Shown: positions 54,491 through 64,000, counted from the stretch's first letter. The stretch is DNA of 64,000 nucleotides from Agarophyton chilense (GCA_030374765.1 JARGXX010000096.1:868001-932000), one strand, 5' to 3'. Numbers and translations: made by a program. The notes: generated by a model not told the origin, from the sequence alone.

Positions 54491-55801
54491 ATGACAGCAT
54501 TGCCAACGCCATTTTTGCTAGCGTTCAATGGCCCACTGCAACAACTACCCTGCTCCCTGAAATGGTCTCCTTCCATTGGTGGTGAGCGAAATTCGTCATC
54601 ACGATGTCAAGCTTCAGGCAAGGGCAGGCTGAGTATTTGGGGTCGAGCTGTACCCGAAACATCTAAAAGCTTCGTCCCCCTTTCCTCAGTAAGCCACAAT
54701 CGAAAACCGCAGCAGAAGAAGAAAGTTACAATGACTTCTAAAGAAATTATTTCTCCCGAGGCGATAGACATTGTTTCCGTTGGAAATATGTGCATTGATA
54801 TCATGCTGCCGATCAGTCATTACCCTATTTGTCAGAGTGAACATCAAGGGCTAAGAAATGGTGCTTTCTTTGAGATTGGTGGCTCTCTCAACGCGCTGAT
54901 AAGCGCTACAAGATTGAACGCAAGAACGGCCGCCGTTGCTTACATAAGCGGCGTAAGAAAAGACCTTCATCCGAGTGTTCTATTACTTTCTCAGTATTTG
55001 CGAAACGCAGCTCGGGACGAAGGTATTGATGTGCAAGGCTTGGTCACTCATTCGAATGTAACAGTTCCCACATGTGCCGCTCTCTTCGATCCACATGGGT
55101 CTCACACTTTCCTTGCGTCAAATGAGGACGTTCAGGATCAAAATCTCTTTGGTAAACGGCTTCCAAATGCCATGAAAGACCGTGTAAGGGATTCAAAAGC
55201 TCTAATAATTGACGGTTACGCACTACATAGTGATCGAGAATTAGTGCAACAATGTTTGCAAGTTGCAATACAAAACAAATGTGAGATTTGGGTCGATCCA
55301 CAAGCAGCGACCGAGTCCCTCTTGCAACGAAATGATGAACTTTTCTTGCAGATTCTGAACTCTGCGCATGGTATCTCGTTGAATTTTGATGAAGCTAAGG
55401 CGCTAACTGGCAAAGAAGACCTTGCAGATATAGTTCATGCATTACCATTCTTTTCGAATGCGAGTACAATTCTCCTCAAAGATGGCCCTCGCGGATGTCA
55501 TGCATTTACCAGAAGTAAGATTGGAGAAGAAATTTGCAGTGCACCAGGGTTTAATCTGGGTGAAACTTACAGAGACTCGATTGGAGCGGGTGATGCGTTC
55601 ATAGGTGCGTTTTTGGCCGGTAAATTGGTTCACCGACTCGAGCTCAGGGAGTGCTGCCTTCTTGCGAATTCCATGGCTGCTGCAACTTGTAAGCAACACG
55701 GAGCAGGAATCTATGGGATAGGACGTCGAGCCCAAGCAGCGCAAATGCTTTCGTTGAGCTCTATAGACGCAAGTCGAATTTTGCAAGCCCTGCAGCTATA
55801 G
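54491..55801 (+). CDS. PfkB-family sugar/nucleoside kinase with a plastid-type leader
   Basis: Ribokinase-like (PfkB) ATP-dependent kinase, 436 residues. The kinase begins about residue 92 (DIVSVGNMCIDIMLPI) with the early IGGSLNALISATRLNA glycine motif, and has VDPQAATESLL and SLNFDEAKALTG. The second signature RDSIGAGDAFIGAFLAG places the catalytic base at D368 in the anion-hole motif GAGD. Residues 1-85 are rich in Ser, Lys and Arg with Phe at position 8 and look like a plastid transit peptide. Plants have plastid PfkB proteins of this general kind, but the substrate cannot be read here. A downstream ATG (54731) would remove the leader. Single exon. Confidence 0.88.
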   Translation: MTALPTPFLLAFNGPLQQLPCSLKWSPSIGGERNSSSRCQASGKGRLSIWGRAVPETSKSFVPLSSVSHNRKPQQKKKVTMTSKEIISPEAIDIVSVGNMCIDIMLPISHYPICQSEHQGLRNGAFFEIGGSLNALISATRLNARTAAVAYISGVRKDLHPSVLLLSQYLRNAARDEGIDVQGLVTHSNVTVPTCAALFDPHGSHTFLASNEDVQDQNLFGKRLPNAMKDRVRDSKALIIDGYALHSDRELVQQCLQVAIQNKCEIWVDPQAATESLLQRNDELFLQILNSAHGISLNFDEAKALTGKEDLADIVHALPFFSNASTILLKDGPRGCHAFTRSKIGEEICSAPGFNLGETYRDSIGAGDAFIGAFLAGKLVHRLELRECCLLANSMAAATCKQHGAGIYGIGRRAQAAQMLSLSSIDASRILQALQL

Positions 55802-56171
55802 AGCATTTGTCAGGGGGTGGCCTTCGTCAGGGGGTCAAAGGGCGAAGTGTGTGCATTCGATGGGCGAGGTGCTGTTAGACGTGACCAGCCTTCGTAGGCA
55901 CAGCTCCTCCGTATAGCAGATAGAGAGACTTTCTGTCCTTCACGGTCACGGTCACGGTCACGCCAAGGGAAGAACGGCCCGGAAGTAATAAGTAATAGAA
56001 CAATAATGGCGAAAGAGAGCAATCTCACTTACTGAAAATGGCACTGGGTGGTAATATCTTCGAAGAAAGCCCGCACCGTCTTTGCGTCTTTGATAACTTT
56101 GCATATGAACCATACCCAGTACTGTTCGGACTCCATGCTAGAAGAAAAGCGCTTTTTGTGTGTTGCATTCA
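55802..56171. other. Intergenic between convergent genes
   Basis: No gene. Near 55940-55964 there is a short CACGGT repeat (three tandem copies, GGTCACGGTCACGGTCAC). Confidence 0.45.
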
Positions 56172-57698
56172 TTATAAATTGACCTGCAATTTTTCCTTTG
56201 GCTTGAGCTTCATAGCAGCCTTTTTCTGTTTCAATTCCAAAGAGTCGTCAGTTAGCCTCTCATCGTAGGGGATGTGTCGACCATGAGTGTGGTCAATTAA
56301 AAAGTCTCTGGGTCCTCGAAGCTCTTTGAAGGATTTCGAGGAACACTCAGTTTCATTTCTTGATGAGTAAGAAATGGATTGGTCTTGGTCCCATAATACG
56401 ATCTGTAAAATTGACATTTTTGCAGCTTCTCCAGCAAAATCCTTGGCGATGACCGAGTTGGCTCGCTCAAACGAAGTACGTCTCACATCGTTTGCGTTTG
56501 TAACAGGGGGAACAAAATCGCGCTCGAACGTTTGAGGAAAATGTAGCACAGTTCCTGGGTAACTACACTCGTATAGAAGAAGCGGTATCGGAGACGCCAT
56601 TCTGTACTGCGGTCTGCCGTTGGAAAAGGTACATCCGGCCGTTCTAGCATCTGCTAACATACGTTTGATCACGTCCGGTTTCTCATTCCTCATACCAATA
56701 TCAAACAACACCGCAGTCATACATCGTACTTGATGCCAGAGAAAGGCCTGACCTTTCACGAAAACGTAATACATGGTGTACTCATCATCTTTTTTGTCAT
56801 GAATCAAACTGTCGTCGTGCATACGCCGAATTTGAACAATGAACATGTGACGTTCAAAGTTCGTTACGTTGTCATCGATGCGACAAAAGTTTCGAAAATC
56901 ATGCGTACCTTCAAAGAATGAGGCGCCCTTACGCATCGCATTGATATCAAGATCACCCCTTGGGAAGAAGTACTTGTAGGATCTGTACGTGGCGTCAAAA
57001 CGAGCTGAAAACTGCTCCCCGGGCCGCCGAATAGGGCACGTTTCCTCGATTTGTCCTTTTCTTACGGCCGTCCAGTATTCTTGTATGGGCAAGGGATCTC
57101 CTTCGTATACCTCAGGATAAGTGGAGGTACCGTCTGATACAGGTGTCCATCCAGTACACCGAATACCCCGGGGCAGTGTACTATTGACAATTTTAATATA
57201 GTCAAGCTCTCGTTGACCTGTTGAAGGGGGTTTGACATTGCTCCGAACGCGAATACCAACAATTTGACATGCGGCTGAAACGCCAACATCGGTTCGACCC
57301 GCTCGAGAGTAGTGGCAATCCCCGCGAGATGAGATGAGACGGGTTTTGAGCAGAGATGAAAATAGGTGAGCCTCAACCGTGTTTTCTGAGTCAATCTGCG
57401 ATGCGAAGCCGTGAAAACGCCAACCTGTATACATGATTCGCAGTGCTATTTGTCTTTGTCCATATCGACTCATGTCAAATTGGCGGGGTTTCTTACGAAG
57501 CGGTTCATCATTCAGTGGCCTTGACTTGACGGGTAAGGTTGTTTTGCTGTCCTGAGGAGGAGAAGAATGAGGAAGCAGTTGGTTTAAAGCGAGAGACAAT
57601 AGTTGCTCTCGCGACATGGCACGAAGTTCATGCTCACGAAAGTTGCAGCGAGGAGGCATGGCTTGTCCCAATCTAAGAAACTTTGCTATGCGCCACAT
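56172..57698 (-). CDS. PUS3: tRNA pseudouridine synthase Pus3/Deg1
   Basis: TruA-family enzyme that converts uridine 38/39 of the tRNA anticodon arm to pseudouridine. The product is 508 residues from ATG 57698 (ATG 57659 would also work). The catalytic segment is SRAGRTDVGVSAACQIVGI with D137; most relatives have Lys rather than Val after the Asp. Pus3-specific landmarks follow: RPGEQFSARFDATYRSYKYFF, FFEGTHDFRNFCRID, NVTNFERH and GQAFLWHQVRCM. An N-terminal helical part (ELRAMSREQLLSLALNQLL) is also usual in Deg1. Basic C-terminal tail. No clear organelle leader. Confidence 0.94.
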   Translation of the reverse strand: MWRIAKFLRLGQAMPPRCNFREHELRAMSREQLLSLALNQLLPHSSPPQDSKTTLPVKSRPLNDEPLRKKPRQFDMSRYGQRQIALRIMYTGWRFHGFASQIDSENTVEAHLFSSLLKTRLISSRGDCHYSRAGRTDVGVSAACQIVGIRVRSNVKPPSTGQRELDYIKIVNSTLPRGIRCTGWTPVSDGTSTYPEVYEGDPLPIQEYWTAVRKGQIEETCPIRRPGEQFSARFDATYRSYKYFFPRGDLDINAMRKGASFFEGTHDFRNFCRIDDNVTNFERHMFIVQIRRMHDDSLIHDKKDDEYTMYYVFVKGQAFLWHQVRCMTAVLFDIGMRNEKPDVIKRMLADARTAGCTFSNGRPQYRMASPIPLLLYECSYPGTVLHFPQTFERDFVPPVTNANDVRRTSFERANSVIAKDFAGEAAKMSILQIVLWDQDQSISYSSRNETECSSKSFKELRGPRDFLIDHTHGRHIPYDERLTDDSLELKQKKAAMKLKPKEKLQVNL

Positions 57699-58157
57699 AT
57701 GATTGCATCAATCAGGTTATGGTTCGTGTGCACAATTGTGTTCTTCAAGGCACGTGAATCTCATAAAAGATAACACATTTGCATTGGGCTGGGGATTGGA
57801 CTTTTCGTCTTAATAGAACTACTTCATAAAGAAGAAGTGGTTCTTTTGAAGCACTGCTCTAATCGAACAGAGTTGGACAAGGATGAGTGACCCGTGCAAA
57901 GCTGTTCAAACTTGGAACTAATGTGCGAAGGATGTAGATAGTGGAGCTCTGAAGAGAGTTTCGGGCAGAAGCGTTCCGTTGTACCACTCCGGAGCCCGGA
58001 CGGCGAATCTACAGCACGACGTCTCTCCAAGCGCAAAAGATTACAGTGCTGTAATTCTGATGCTCCGCCAGGTACTACATCGCATCGAAAGTCGTGTTTG
58101 TGACGTTCGCGATACGTCCGCCCTCTCGTTTACATGTTTCCTTCGTAAAGTATGTCT
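57699..58157. other. Intergenic, no gene seen
   Basis: Upstream of PUS3 and downstream of the RETICULATA-related gene. Only frames of 60-70 codons without features. Confidence 0.45.
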
Positions 58158-59345
58158 TTAATCCTTGACCTTTTGCACATTTGTGTAACGACAAAACATA
58201 ACCCATTGCTGAGACCCCCAGAACGTATTACCATAGCGTAGAAGGAAGGTGGATGCTTCTTCGACAATTTGCGGAGTCTTGAGAAAGATGCGGGGGAAAA
58301 CGTGATTCTCAACACCATTCACAAGCTGGTACCGAGTTCCAGACGAAGCTCCCAAGAACACTGCGTAGAGCACGGAAACAAGCACAGGGTTTTGCTTTTG
58401 GGTTTTTGGAACGTAATTGTTATCGAGTTTCTCTCGAATGAAGATGAGGGAGTTTGTGAGGATGACGCCAGTGAAGCAACATGCCATGCCCACCACGAAG
58501 AGCTGGCTGGCCTTGAGAGTGAAGCCAGCAGCTCTTTGCGCCAAGGTGAACGGTCGGTCGGTCTGGAAGATGTTGCTTGGTAACGTTTTTGATAGATTAC
58601 TGATCCAAGACATAATGCCTTTTCCCGCCGAAGCCTTTGACAGCGAGACGGACGGAGCTGGCAGATAAACCAGAGCAAAGTCGGCCAAAAGAGCCGTGAC
58701 CAAGTTGGCAAAGACAAACTCCTTTTCGTCCCAAAAATTTTGGCGGCGTTGCTCATATTCGGCAGAAAGTTTACCGAATACACCAATGCCTTCTTCGATG
58801 AGAATCTTGAGCAGGAATAGTTTATCTGCCAGGAATCTGTTGCGCATGCCTGAAGCTGTACCCATCAGAGCGCGGGACAGGACGTTGGCACGCGCAGAAA
58901 AGAAGTTGGAAATGGCGGAGAGTGGGATTAAGCCTTCTCGGTATGCTCTGAGTATATCAGCAGGAATGTCGGTTAAGGCAGCGTTAGAGTCGCGCAGCAG
59001 AGCTGAGAGTTTTGTGTCGGGGGAGGGCGCTGCTTCATCATCGGAATCACCTGATCCAGACCCCGATGACGAACCTGACGGAGGAATAGAGGCTCCATCG
59101 TATGAAGGCTGGGCAGCGGCCTGGTCTTCTGCGGGGAAGTGGGAGTTGGGGGTGGGCGCAATGGGCCAGAAGTCGATGTCTGAAGCGCCAGGCTGAATTG
59201 GGGAGAGACTGCACAGCAGGCGAGCACAGCGCGTGGGAAGGACGGTGCGAGGTGAAAATTTGGCACATGTGGAGAAGTGGCGTGTGGAAGAAAGGCGCGC
59301 GGCACAGAGAGGTAGACGCGAGACGAAGGCAGTAGGGTTCGCCAT
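58158..59345 (-). CDS. RETICULATA-related plastid envelope protein (DUF3411)
   Basis: A 395-residue protein of the RETICULATA family, found in plants and algae and located in the plastid inner envelope in plants; its biochemical role is still debated. Family landmarks: FLADKLFLLKILIEEGIGVFGK, a conserved EYEQRRQNFWDEKEFVFANL, membrane segments in TALLADFALVYLPAP and LFVVGMACCFTGVILTNSLIF, and the end GTRYQLVNGVE, TFLLRYGNTFWGS. Residues 1-60 (MANPTAFVSRLPLCAARLSS) look like a transit peptide with Phe at position 7. An acidic Ser/Gly/Asp linker follows. Single exon; divergent with the gene at 59585, 239 bp apart. Confidence 0.9.
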   Translation of the reverse strand: MANPTAFVSRLPLCAARLSSTRHFSTCAKFSPRTVLPTRCARLLCSLSPIQPGASDIDFWPIAPTPNSHFPAEDQAAAQPSYDGASIPPSGSSSGSGSGDSDDEAAPSPDTKLSALLRDSNAALTDIPADILRAYREGLIPLSAISNFFSARANVLSRALMGTASGMRNRFLADKLFLLKILIEEGIGVFGKLSAEYEQRRQNFWDEKEFVFANLVTALLADFALVYLPAPSVSLSKASAGKGIMSWISNLSKTLPSNIFQTDRPFTLAQRAAGFTLKASQLFVVGMACCFTGVILTNSLIFIREKLDNNYVPKTQKQNPVLVSVLYAVFLGASSGTRYQLVNGVENHVFPRIFLKTPQIVEEASTFLLRYGNTFWGSQQWVMFCRYTNVQKVKD

Positions 59346-59584
59346 GTGGCCAGGAGATGGATGCCGAGGGTGCGTACGCGTGGAAGGAGAGACAACTCGG
59401 GCAGCGGTGAGTCGTTTTGGGTGAGAGATCCAAGCACGGGTGTGACAGCGTTAGCAGCTGCTGGCGCCCGATTGACGCAAATGCAAATGCAGCAACTGCA
59501 ATAAAAATGACGTGAAGTTACGGCTTCATCTCGCGCATCTCACGCCGTTCGTGGTGACGAAGCAAGGCAAGAGCGGCGTGTATC

Positions 59585-60397
59585 ATGCGCAACGGCGCTC
59601 CGATCACGGGCTTTCTGCCGTGTGCGGCGGGCGGGTTCGGGCGTGCGTTGTTCCAGAGTGGGCATCGTTGGCGCAATGGACGCAATGAGACGAGAAGCCA
59701 AACGCGATGCACGCTGAGCGCGCAGCGCAGTTGCGCCCGTCGGTGCCAGGCACTTACGGTGGAGGCGTGCAGGCTGGATGGCTTTTCTAGCGACTTTGTT
59801 CGTGAACTGCGCCGACTGGTTCGATGTAAGTGAGCATTTTCGGGTTTATGCATACAGCGTACGACGCGTGCGTGCTGACATGATGATGATGATGATGATG
59901 ATGATTTGGTAGCACCTTGGTTTATTTCGCGAGTGCGGGACCGCATCGAATGGCCTTACTTTCGGTTCAGCGGGGTGCTGTTCGTGCGCCGAGAGATAGG
60001 GTACACGGACGAGCACGACGAAGACGACGAGCACGACGAGCACGACGAGCACGAGGACGGCGGCGATGGCATACCCGGCGCCGTTCGGCAATTGGCGCGG
60101 CGAGCCGACATGAAGCTGGTGGACATTCCTCCGCTCGTGGTTCAGCACGCGGCCACCAGCAGCAAGCAGCCGCTGCGCAGCGGCGTTCAACGCATCGTCG
60201 CCGTCTTCGAGACTTACGGCCACTGTAGCGGCGCGCTGCCGGAGATGCAAAATCGGCGAGTTCAATTTGAAAACGACCTTCTGAAACAGCGCCGCGCGTG
60301 GGCCGATCACAGGGACATTCGTCGTAACGAGACCGTCATCATGGGACTGCACGGCGCTGACCCGTTCGATGACCACTATCTCGACTACTATCTGTGA
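59585..60397 (+). CDS. Unknown protein, two exons, directly upstream of SURF1
   Basis: Exons 59585-59825 and 59913-60397; the 87-nt intron has GTAAGT and TTGGTAG ends and contains a run of about nine GAT triplets. The joined frame gives 241 residues. The start (MRNGAPITGFLPCAAGGFG) is Arg-containing with few acids and could be an organelle leader. Exon 2 has RVRDRIEWPYFRFSGVLFVRR, an Asp/Glu/His repeat (DEHDEHDEHE), then a helical C-terminus rich in Arg ending DDHYLDYYL. The family is not recognised. Both the in-phase splice and the fit to the frame support a real gene. The stop lies 29 nt before the SURF1 start on the same strand. Confidence 0.65.
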
Positions 60398-60426
60398 GAC
60401 ACCCTGCTTAAACCTTCGTCACCGTC

Positions 60427-61398
60427 ATGTTCACTAGATCCGCCCTTCTCTCTCTTTCATTCACGCCTCCATCTTCTTCGTCTTGCTCTCTTTCGTCTTT
60501 GCGCTTGTTTCACAGACGCCTCTCCACCCAAACCACACCTGCCGCCCCAGACGCTTCGCGCGCCGCACAGCCACACAGTCGCTCGCGCTCGCGCGCCTCT
60601 CGCTCATCATCAATACTCTTTGGTGTTCCAATCGCCCTCACCTTTTCGCTCGGCGTCTGGCAGCTCTATCGTTTACGTCGAAAACACACATTGATCGTCG
60701 AGCGTCAACTTCGTCTCAGTTCCGCCCCAATCGATACAGCCTCACTCTTCCAACACGCCGATACCGATCACAGGCGTATCCAACTTACAGGTCGCTTCTT
60801 GCACGAGCATGAAATGCTTGTAGGTCCTCGATCAGCCCCAAAACATACCCCCATGCCGGTTCTGCAATGGGGTGGTTCAACAGGTCTGCAAGTTATCACA
60901 CCGCTCAAGACCGATGATGGCAGTATTGTGTTGGTCAATCGCGGTTGGATCCCCCAACGATTATCAGCTCGTTCGCGACGACATAATCCACAACTTAGTC
61001 CATACTCCTTCATCACAAAATTCGATCGCCACGCTACTTATTGCGACTATCACGACTCCAGTGTTCTTTCTCCGCAAGTATCTTTTGTTGGTGTCGTTAG
61101 AAGTACAGACGAGCGTAATCGTTTCACTCCAAAAAATGCTCCATCAAAGGACGAATGGTTTTACGTGGATGCGAATGCTATGCTGCACGCACACGGTCTG
61201 GAAGGTTGCGAGCGCCTTGTGGAGTTAGTTGAACCTCACCCACAAGCAGGTTGGCCTTTCCCTCGTAGCCTTGAATCGTATGCTGAATTTCGAACTCCAC
61301 CAAGTACGCACATCACGTACGCCGTTACATGGTTTAGTCTAAGCGCGTGCATTGCTCTGCTAACCCGTTTCAGAGCTCGCCAAAAACGTACTTTTTAG
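60427..61398 (+). CDS. SURF1: SURF1/Shy1 cytochrome c oxidase assembly factor
   Basis: Mitochondrial inner-membrane protein needed to assemble complex IV. 323 residues: a Ser/Arg-rich mitochondrial leader (1-60), a first membrane segment with the family motif FSLGVWQLYRLRRK, then RRIQLTGRFLHEHEMLVGPR, GLQVITPL, SIVLVNRGWIP and WFYVDANAM, and a second membrane segment near the end with HITYAVTWFSLSACIALL. The order and spacing match SURF1 (two membrane anchors around an intermembrane domain). Single exon. The start is only 29 nt after the upstream stop, and its stop is 2 nt from the stop of the convergent signal peptidase gene. Confidence 0.94.
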   Translation: MFTRSALLSLSFTPPSSSSCSLSSLRLFHRRLSTQTTPAAPDASRAAQPHSRSRSRASRSSSILFGVPIALTFSLGVWQLYRLRRKHTLIVERQLRLSSAPIDTASLFQHADTDHRRIQLTGRFLHEHEMLVGPRSAPKHTPMPVLQWGGSTGLQVITPLKTDDGSIVLVNRGWIPQRLSARSRRHNPQLSPYSFITKFDRHATYCDYHDSSVLSPQVSFVGVVRSTDERNRFTPKNAPSKDEWFYVDANAMLHAHGLEGCERLVELVEPHPQAGWPFPRSLESYAEFRTPPSTHITYAVTWFSLSACIALLTRFRARQKRTF

Positions 61399-61400
61399 TT

Positions 61401-62159
61401 TCAAAAGAATCTTGTACCAAAACGAGTCGGAGGCCAGTACCGCACCAGAGCTCGACCGATAATATTATGCTCTGGTAAGAAGCCCCAAATATGTGAATCA
61501 AAGCTGTTGTTTCGGTTGTCTCCCAAAACCATAACAAATCCGTCGGGCACGGTTCCAGGACCCCAGTCGTAGTTCGGGCTTTCATTTATAAATTGTTCTT
61601 TCCTAGGAATACCGTTCACTTCCACTTGACCGTTGTGAATGTGAACACGATCGCCACCACGTGCAACGATGCGCTTGATGAAAGCATCGCTTTTCTTGTA
61701 TCCTCGTTCTTGCAATGCTGGTGGTGGTTCAAACACAACAATATCGTTTTCATGCGGAGCACGCACGAAACGCGATAACTTGTCTACTAGAAATTGATCG
61801 CCAATGTCGAACGTGGGGTACATGGAAAGCGAGGGAATATACCTCGGCTCGACCATGGTCGAACGTACGAACAAAGCGACCAAAAACGCCATGGAAAACG
61901 TGCGTATATCGTCGAACTGGTCATCTTCTAATATGCGGCGAAACCAGGATTTCTTATCGATTTTGAGTGGTGCGGATGCTTCACTTGTTTGCTTGATTTC
62001 TGGTTCTCGCTGGTCTTGTTGCTCCGGTAAAAGGTTCATGCGGGGCTTCCCGGTAGGAACACGTCTGTATAAAGGCGCGATGCTTTGAGAACATGTAACG
62101 GAGGTAAATCGGCTCCGACATCGAATGGGTTGAGCAGAAACAAAAAGTATGGGAAACAT
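61401..62159 (-). CDS. Type I signal peptidase, plastid-type
   Basis: Serine protease of the S26A (LepB/thylakoidal processing peptidase) type that removes signal or thylakoid-transfer peptides. From ATG 62159 it has 252 residues. The active site has Ser112 in YIPSLSMYPTF and Lys162 in DAFIKRIVARGGD. The later boxes are present too: NGIPRKEQF, DGFVMVLGDNRNNSFDSHIWGFL. Residues 87-105 form one hydrophobic anchor. The leader begins MFPILFVS with Phe at position 2 and is basic, as a red algal plastid transit peptide would be; hence the plastid assignment. The frame stays open upstream to 62330 but without an ATG. Confidence 0.9.
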   Translation of the reverse strand: MFPILFVSAQPIRCRSRFTSVTCSQSIAPLYRRVPTGKPRMNLLPEQQDQREPEIKQTSEASAPLKIDKKSWFRRILEDDQFDDIRTFSMAFLVALFVRSTMVEPRYIPSLSMYPTFDIGDQFLVDKLSRFVRAPHENDIVVFEPPPALQERGYKKSDAFIKRIVARGGDRVHIHNGQVEVNGIPRKEQFINESPNYDWGPGTVPDGFVMVLGDNRNNSFDSHIWGFLPEHNIIGRALVRYWPPTRFGTRFF

Positions 62160-63291
62160 TGTCGTGGTCACCGTGAAAATCTCCTCTGTGGAGCTATATC
62201 TACCCTGATAAGACTGCAGTTGTGAGCAGCTTGAAGCGGACGAAATAGGTGTCAAGAGAGGGATAGAACCGCTGCGTGTACTTGGGCTTCTTCCGTAGGT
62301 TGCGAAATGGCCCCAAGTTAATGTGAGCACCCGTGCACTGCGTGCAGTAGGTTAGGTGCCGAACAACAATCACGACCTCCCATTTCAGGATCATGAAAAA
62401 CCTCTCTGCAATCCAATTAAATTGGGCCATTTCGATTTTCTGGTCTGGTGCGGAGCCTTGGTTATTGCATCTCCGTTCCACTACCACCTCACGATGCTCG
62501 TCATGAGCCGGCAACTGAGGTTATCATCGTCATGGATGGTGCTGATGGTTTGATCCTCAACGCTGCTGCTCCTTGAGAATGTGAAATAAAAATCCAAGGA
62601 ATGCAAATTCGGGAATCTGGTAAAGCCAGGAAAAATGACCGTATGAAGGCAGTGAACAACGGCACATGGAGGCTGATATGCCTAACCTGTTACCATGTTC
62701 ATACAGAATCTACCCTTCGGTAATACAGGTACAAGAACTTGATTTCGTTCGATCCTTTTTTGTAGAATTCGACCATGATATGTAGAGATCCGTCTCCGTT
62801 CGTTACTTTCGGTGATTGCTGCTCGTAGATCGCGTTGCTGTTAGGGGTCTTTTAAACACTACTGTACTGCCTTCGTCTACGAGGTTCTTAGATAAAGTTG
62901 ACTCTGTTCTCAAACAAAAGTGAAGAAAGATTCCCAAAGGATTCGGCTCTTGCGTAAAGTTGTACATTTAACATCTGAAATTACAAAACTAGCTAGTGCA
63001 CCTGAAAAACTAAACCTTTTTGCAGTTGGCATGATCCAACATCTCACGTGCAGTCCACAGTCCACTGCCGGTGATGCAAGTTATCACAAGCCGTTGCGGA
63101 GCACATTCTGTGTTTCTGTATTTCTTGCTTTCTACAATCTCTGCCTGGAGATCCAGAGCGTGCACGTCCATGATTTTCTCGCCTTCACCTTAAGGATCTA
63201 CCTTTCACAGTTTGATACCAAGAATACATTTCATTTGTCTTGCATGCATTTTGTGCTGTGCTTCAAGATCTAATACCGTACCTACACACTG
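62160..63291. other. Intergenic, no gene seen
   Basis: A 1.1-kb gap between divergent genes. Frames of up to 117 codons (62920-63273) match no family. No repeat or RNA gene recognised. Confidence 0.4.
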
Positions 63292-64000
63292 ATGACCACG
63301 ACGAATGCAAATCAGGGACAGAGCAAACTTTCCGTGCTTCCATTTGTGCGGGGTGGAATTTCTGGAGTTCTATCATGGCTTGTCATTCACCCCGCCGATG
63401 TAGTCAAAGTGCGCATGCAGATCGCTGGTGAGGGAACCAAGGAAACCCCGTATAAGGGATTCATACAAGCCGCGCGAGTGATATCCAAGTCGGAGGGCGT
63501 CAGCGCATTGTATTCAGGTTTGTCGGCCGCTCTTACTCGACAGATCTCATATACTACCTTACGACTTGGATTGTATTCCAGCCTTCGAGACCATTATGCA
63601 AAGGATGGTAATTCGATATCGATGGGCGCAAAATTTGCTGTCGGTACTGCTGCTGGAGGTATAGCAAGTGCAATATCTACTCCTGTGGAGCTGTCGATGG
63701 TGCGTATGTACAGTGACGGAGCGGCGGAAGCATCAAAGAGGCGCGGGTATCGAAACATATTCGACGCTTTATGGCGAATTGCGAAAGAAGAGGGTATTTC
63801 TGGGTTGTGGCGAGGTGCTACTCCCACGGTCACAAGAAGCATGGTTGCAAACTGTGTACAGCTTGGAACATACGATCAGGCGAAGGAAGTTTTCAGTGAA
63901 ACCGGGATTAACTTTCTCCAGGAAGGCGTTTCGCTTCACTTGGCTGCATCCATCACCTCTGGCTTTTGTTACTCGGTCGTCACACTTCCAATCGATTCTG
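63292..64000 (+). CDS. Mitochondrial 2-oxoglutarate/malate-type carrier, cut by the right edge
   Basis: SLC25 inner-membrane carrier. From ATG 63292 the frame is open for 236 codons to the window end. The first repeat has PADVVKVRMQ (PX[DE]XX[KR]), the second PVELSMVRMYSDG, and the third begins at the edge with LPIDS. Other family marks: GIYSGLSA-like ALYSGLSAALTRQISYTTLRLG and EEGISGLWRGATPTVTRS. The combination AGEGTKETPYKGF, RQISYTTLRLGLYSSLR and PVELSMVRMYSDG matches 2-oxoglutarate/malate carriers (SLC25A11) and the related dicarboxylate carriers best. About a quarter of the protein lies outside the window. Confidence 0.92.
   Translation, partial: MTTTNANQGQSKLSVLPFVRGGISGVLSWLVIHPADVVKVRMQIAGEGTKETPYKGFIQAARVISKSEGVSALYSGLSAALTRQISYTTLRLGLYSSLRDHYAKDGNSISMGAKFAVGTAAGGIASAISTPVELSMVRMYSDGAAEASKRRGYRNIFDALWRIAKEEGISGLWRGATPTVTRSMVANCVQLGTYDQAKEVFSETGINFLQEGVSLHLAASITSGFCYSVVTLPIDS

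Noticed and set aside
1-64000. CRISPR array, bacterial operon or prophage
   Set aside because: No regularly spaced repeats with unique spacers were seen, and genes have introns, organelle leaders and eukaryotic families.

Overview
The window looks like nuclear DNA of a phycobilin-containing alga, most likely a red alga. The best marker is a CpeS/CpcS-type phycobiliprotein lyase at 42726-43421 with an N-terminal extension that has a Phe close to the start, as red algal plastid transit peptides do. A RETICULATA-related plastid envelope protein, a plastid-type signal peptidase I, a PfkB kinase with a transit-like leader and an EttA-type ABC-F protein fit the same picture. The eukaryotic core genes (Rpn11, Prp3, Pus3, SURF1, an F-box protein, a mitochondrial carrier) exclude a bacterium. 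Introns are few and short (49-125 nt), and most genes are single open frames.

Layout. 1-7149: the 5' part of a Pro/Ser-rich protein running off the left edge, then RPN11, a membrane-anchored glycerophosphodiester phosphodiesterase, and a five-exon ABC-F gene that includes a 7-nt microexon. 7399-35640 is a transposon graveyard. It holds a PIF/Harbinger element, a 10.5-kb Ty3/gypsy chromovirus, pieces of at least three further gypsy copies from two LTR families, and two decayed pogo-like (DDE_1) transposases. 35641-37777 is empty of recognisable genes. 37778-64000 is gene-dense again: PRP3, F-box, CpeS lyase, a small helical protein, a polyQ Myb-like protein, an MFS transporter, an amidohydrolase, a PfkB kinase, PUS3, RETICULATA-related, an unknown gene packed 29 nt ahead of SURF1, signal peptidase I, and a 2-oxoglutarate-type mitochondrial carrier cut by the right edge.

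The transposon block carries two main results. First, the gypsy elements are ambisense. Gag-pro-RT-RNaseH-integrase-chromodomain lie on one strand, and a separate long gene lies on the opposite strand between the chromodomain and the 3' LTR. This antisense gene occurs next to the 3' LTR in both LTR families, so it looks like a stable part of the lineage. Second, the Harbinger element is split between 7399-10020 and 31715-32080. Its two 15-bp terminal repeats, the TAA target duplications, the GTCAC duplication of the gypsy insertion and an interrupted reading frame all rejoin if a segment ending at an LTR near 32081 is turned round. This points to an inversion by recombination between oppositely oriented LTRs.

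All calls are from reading the sequence; no database search or computed alignment was run. Gene symbols are given only where family motifs are clear.
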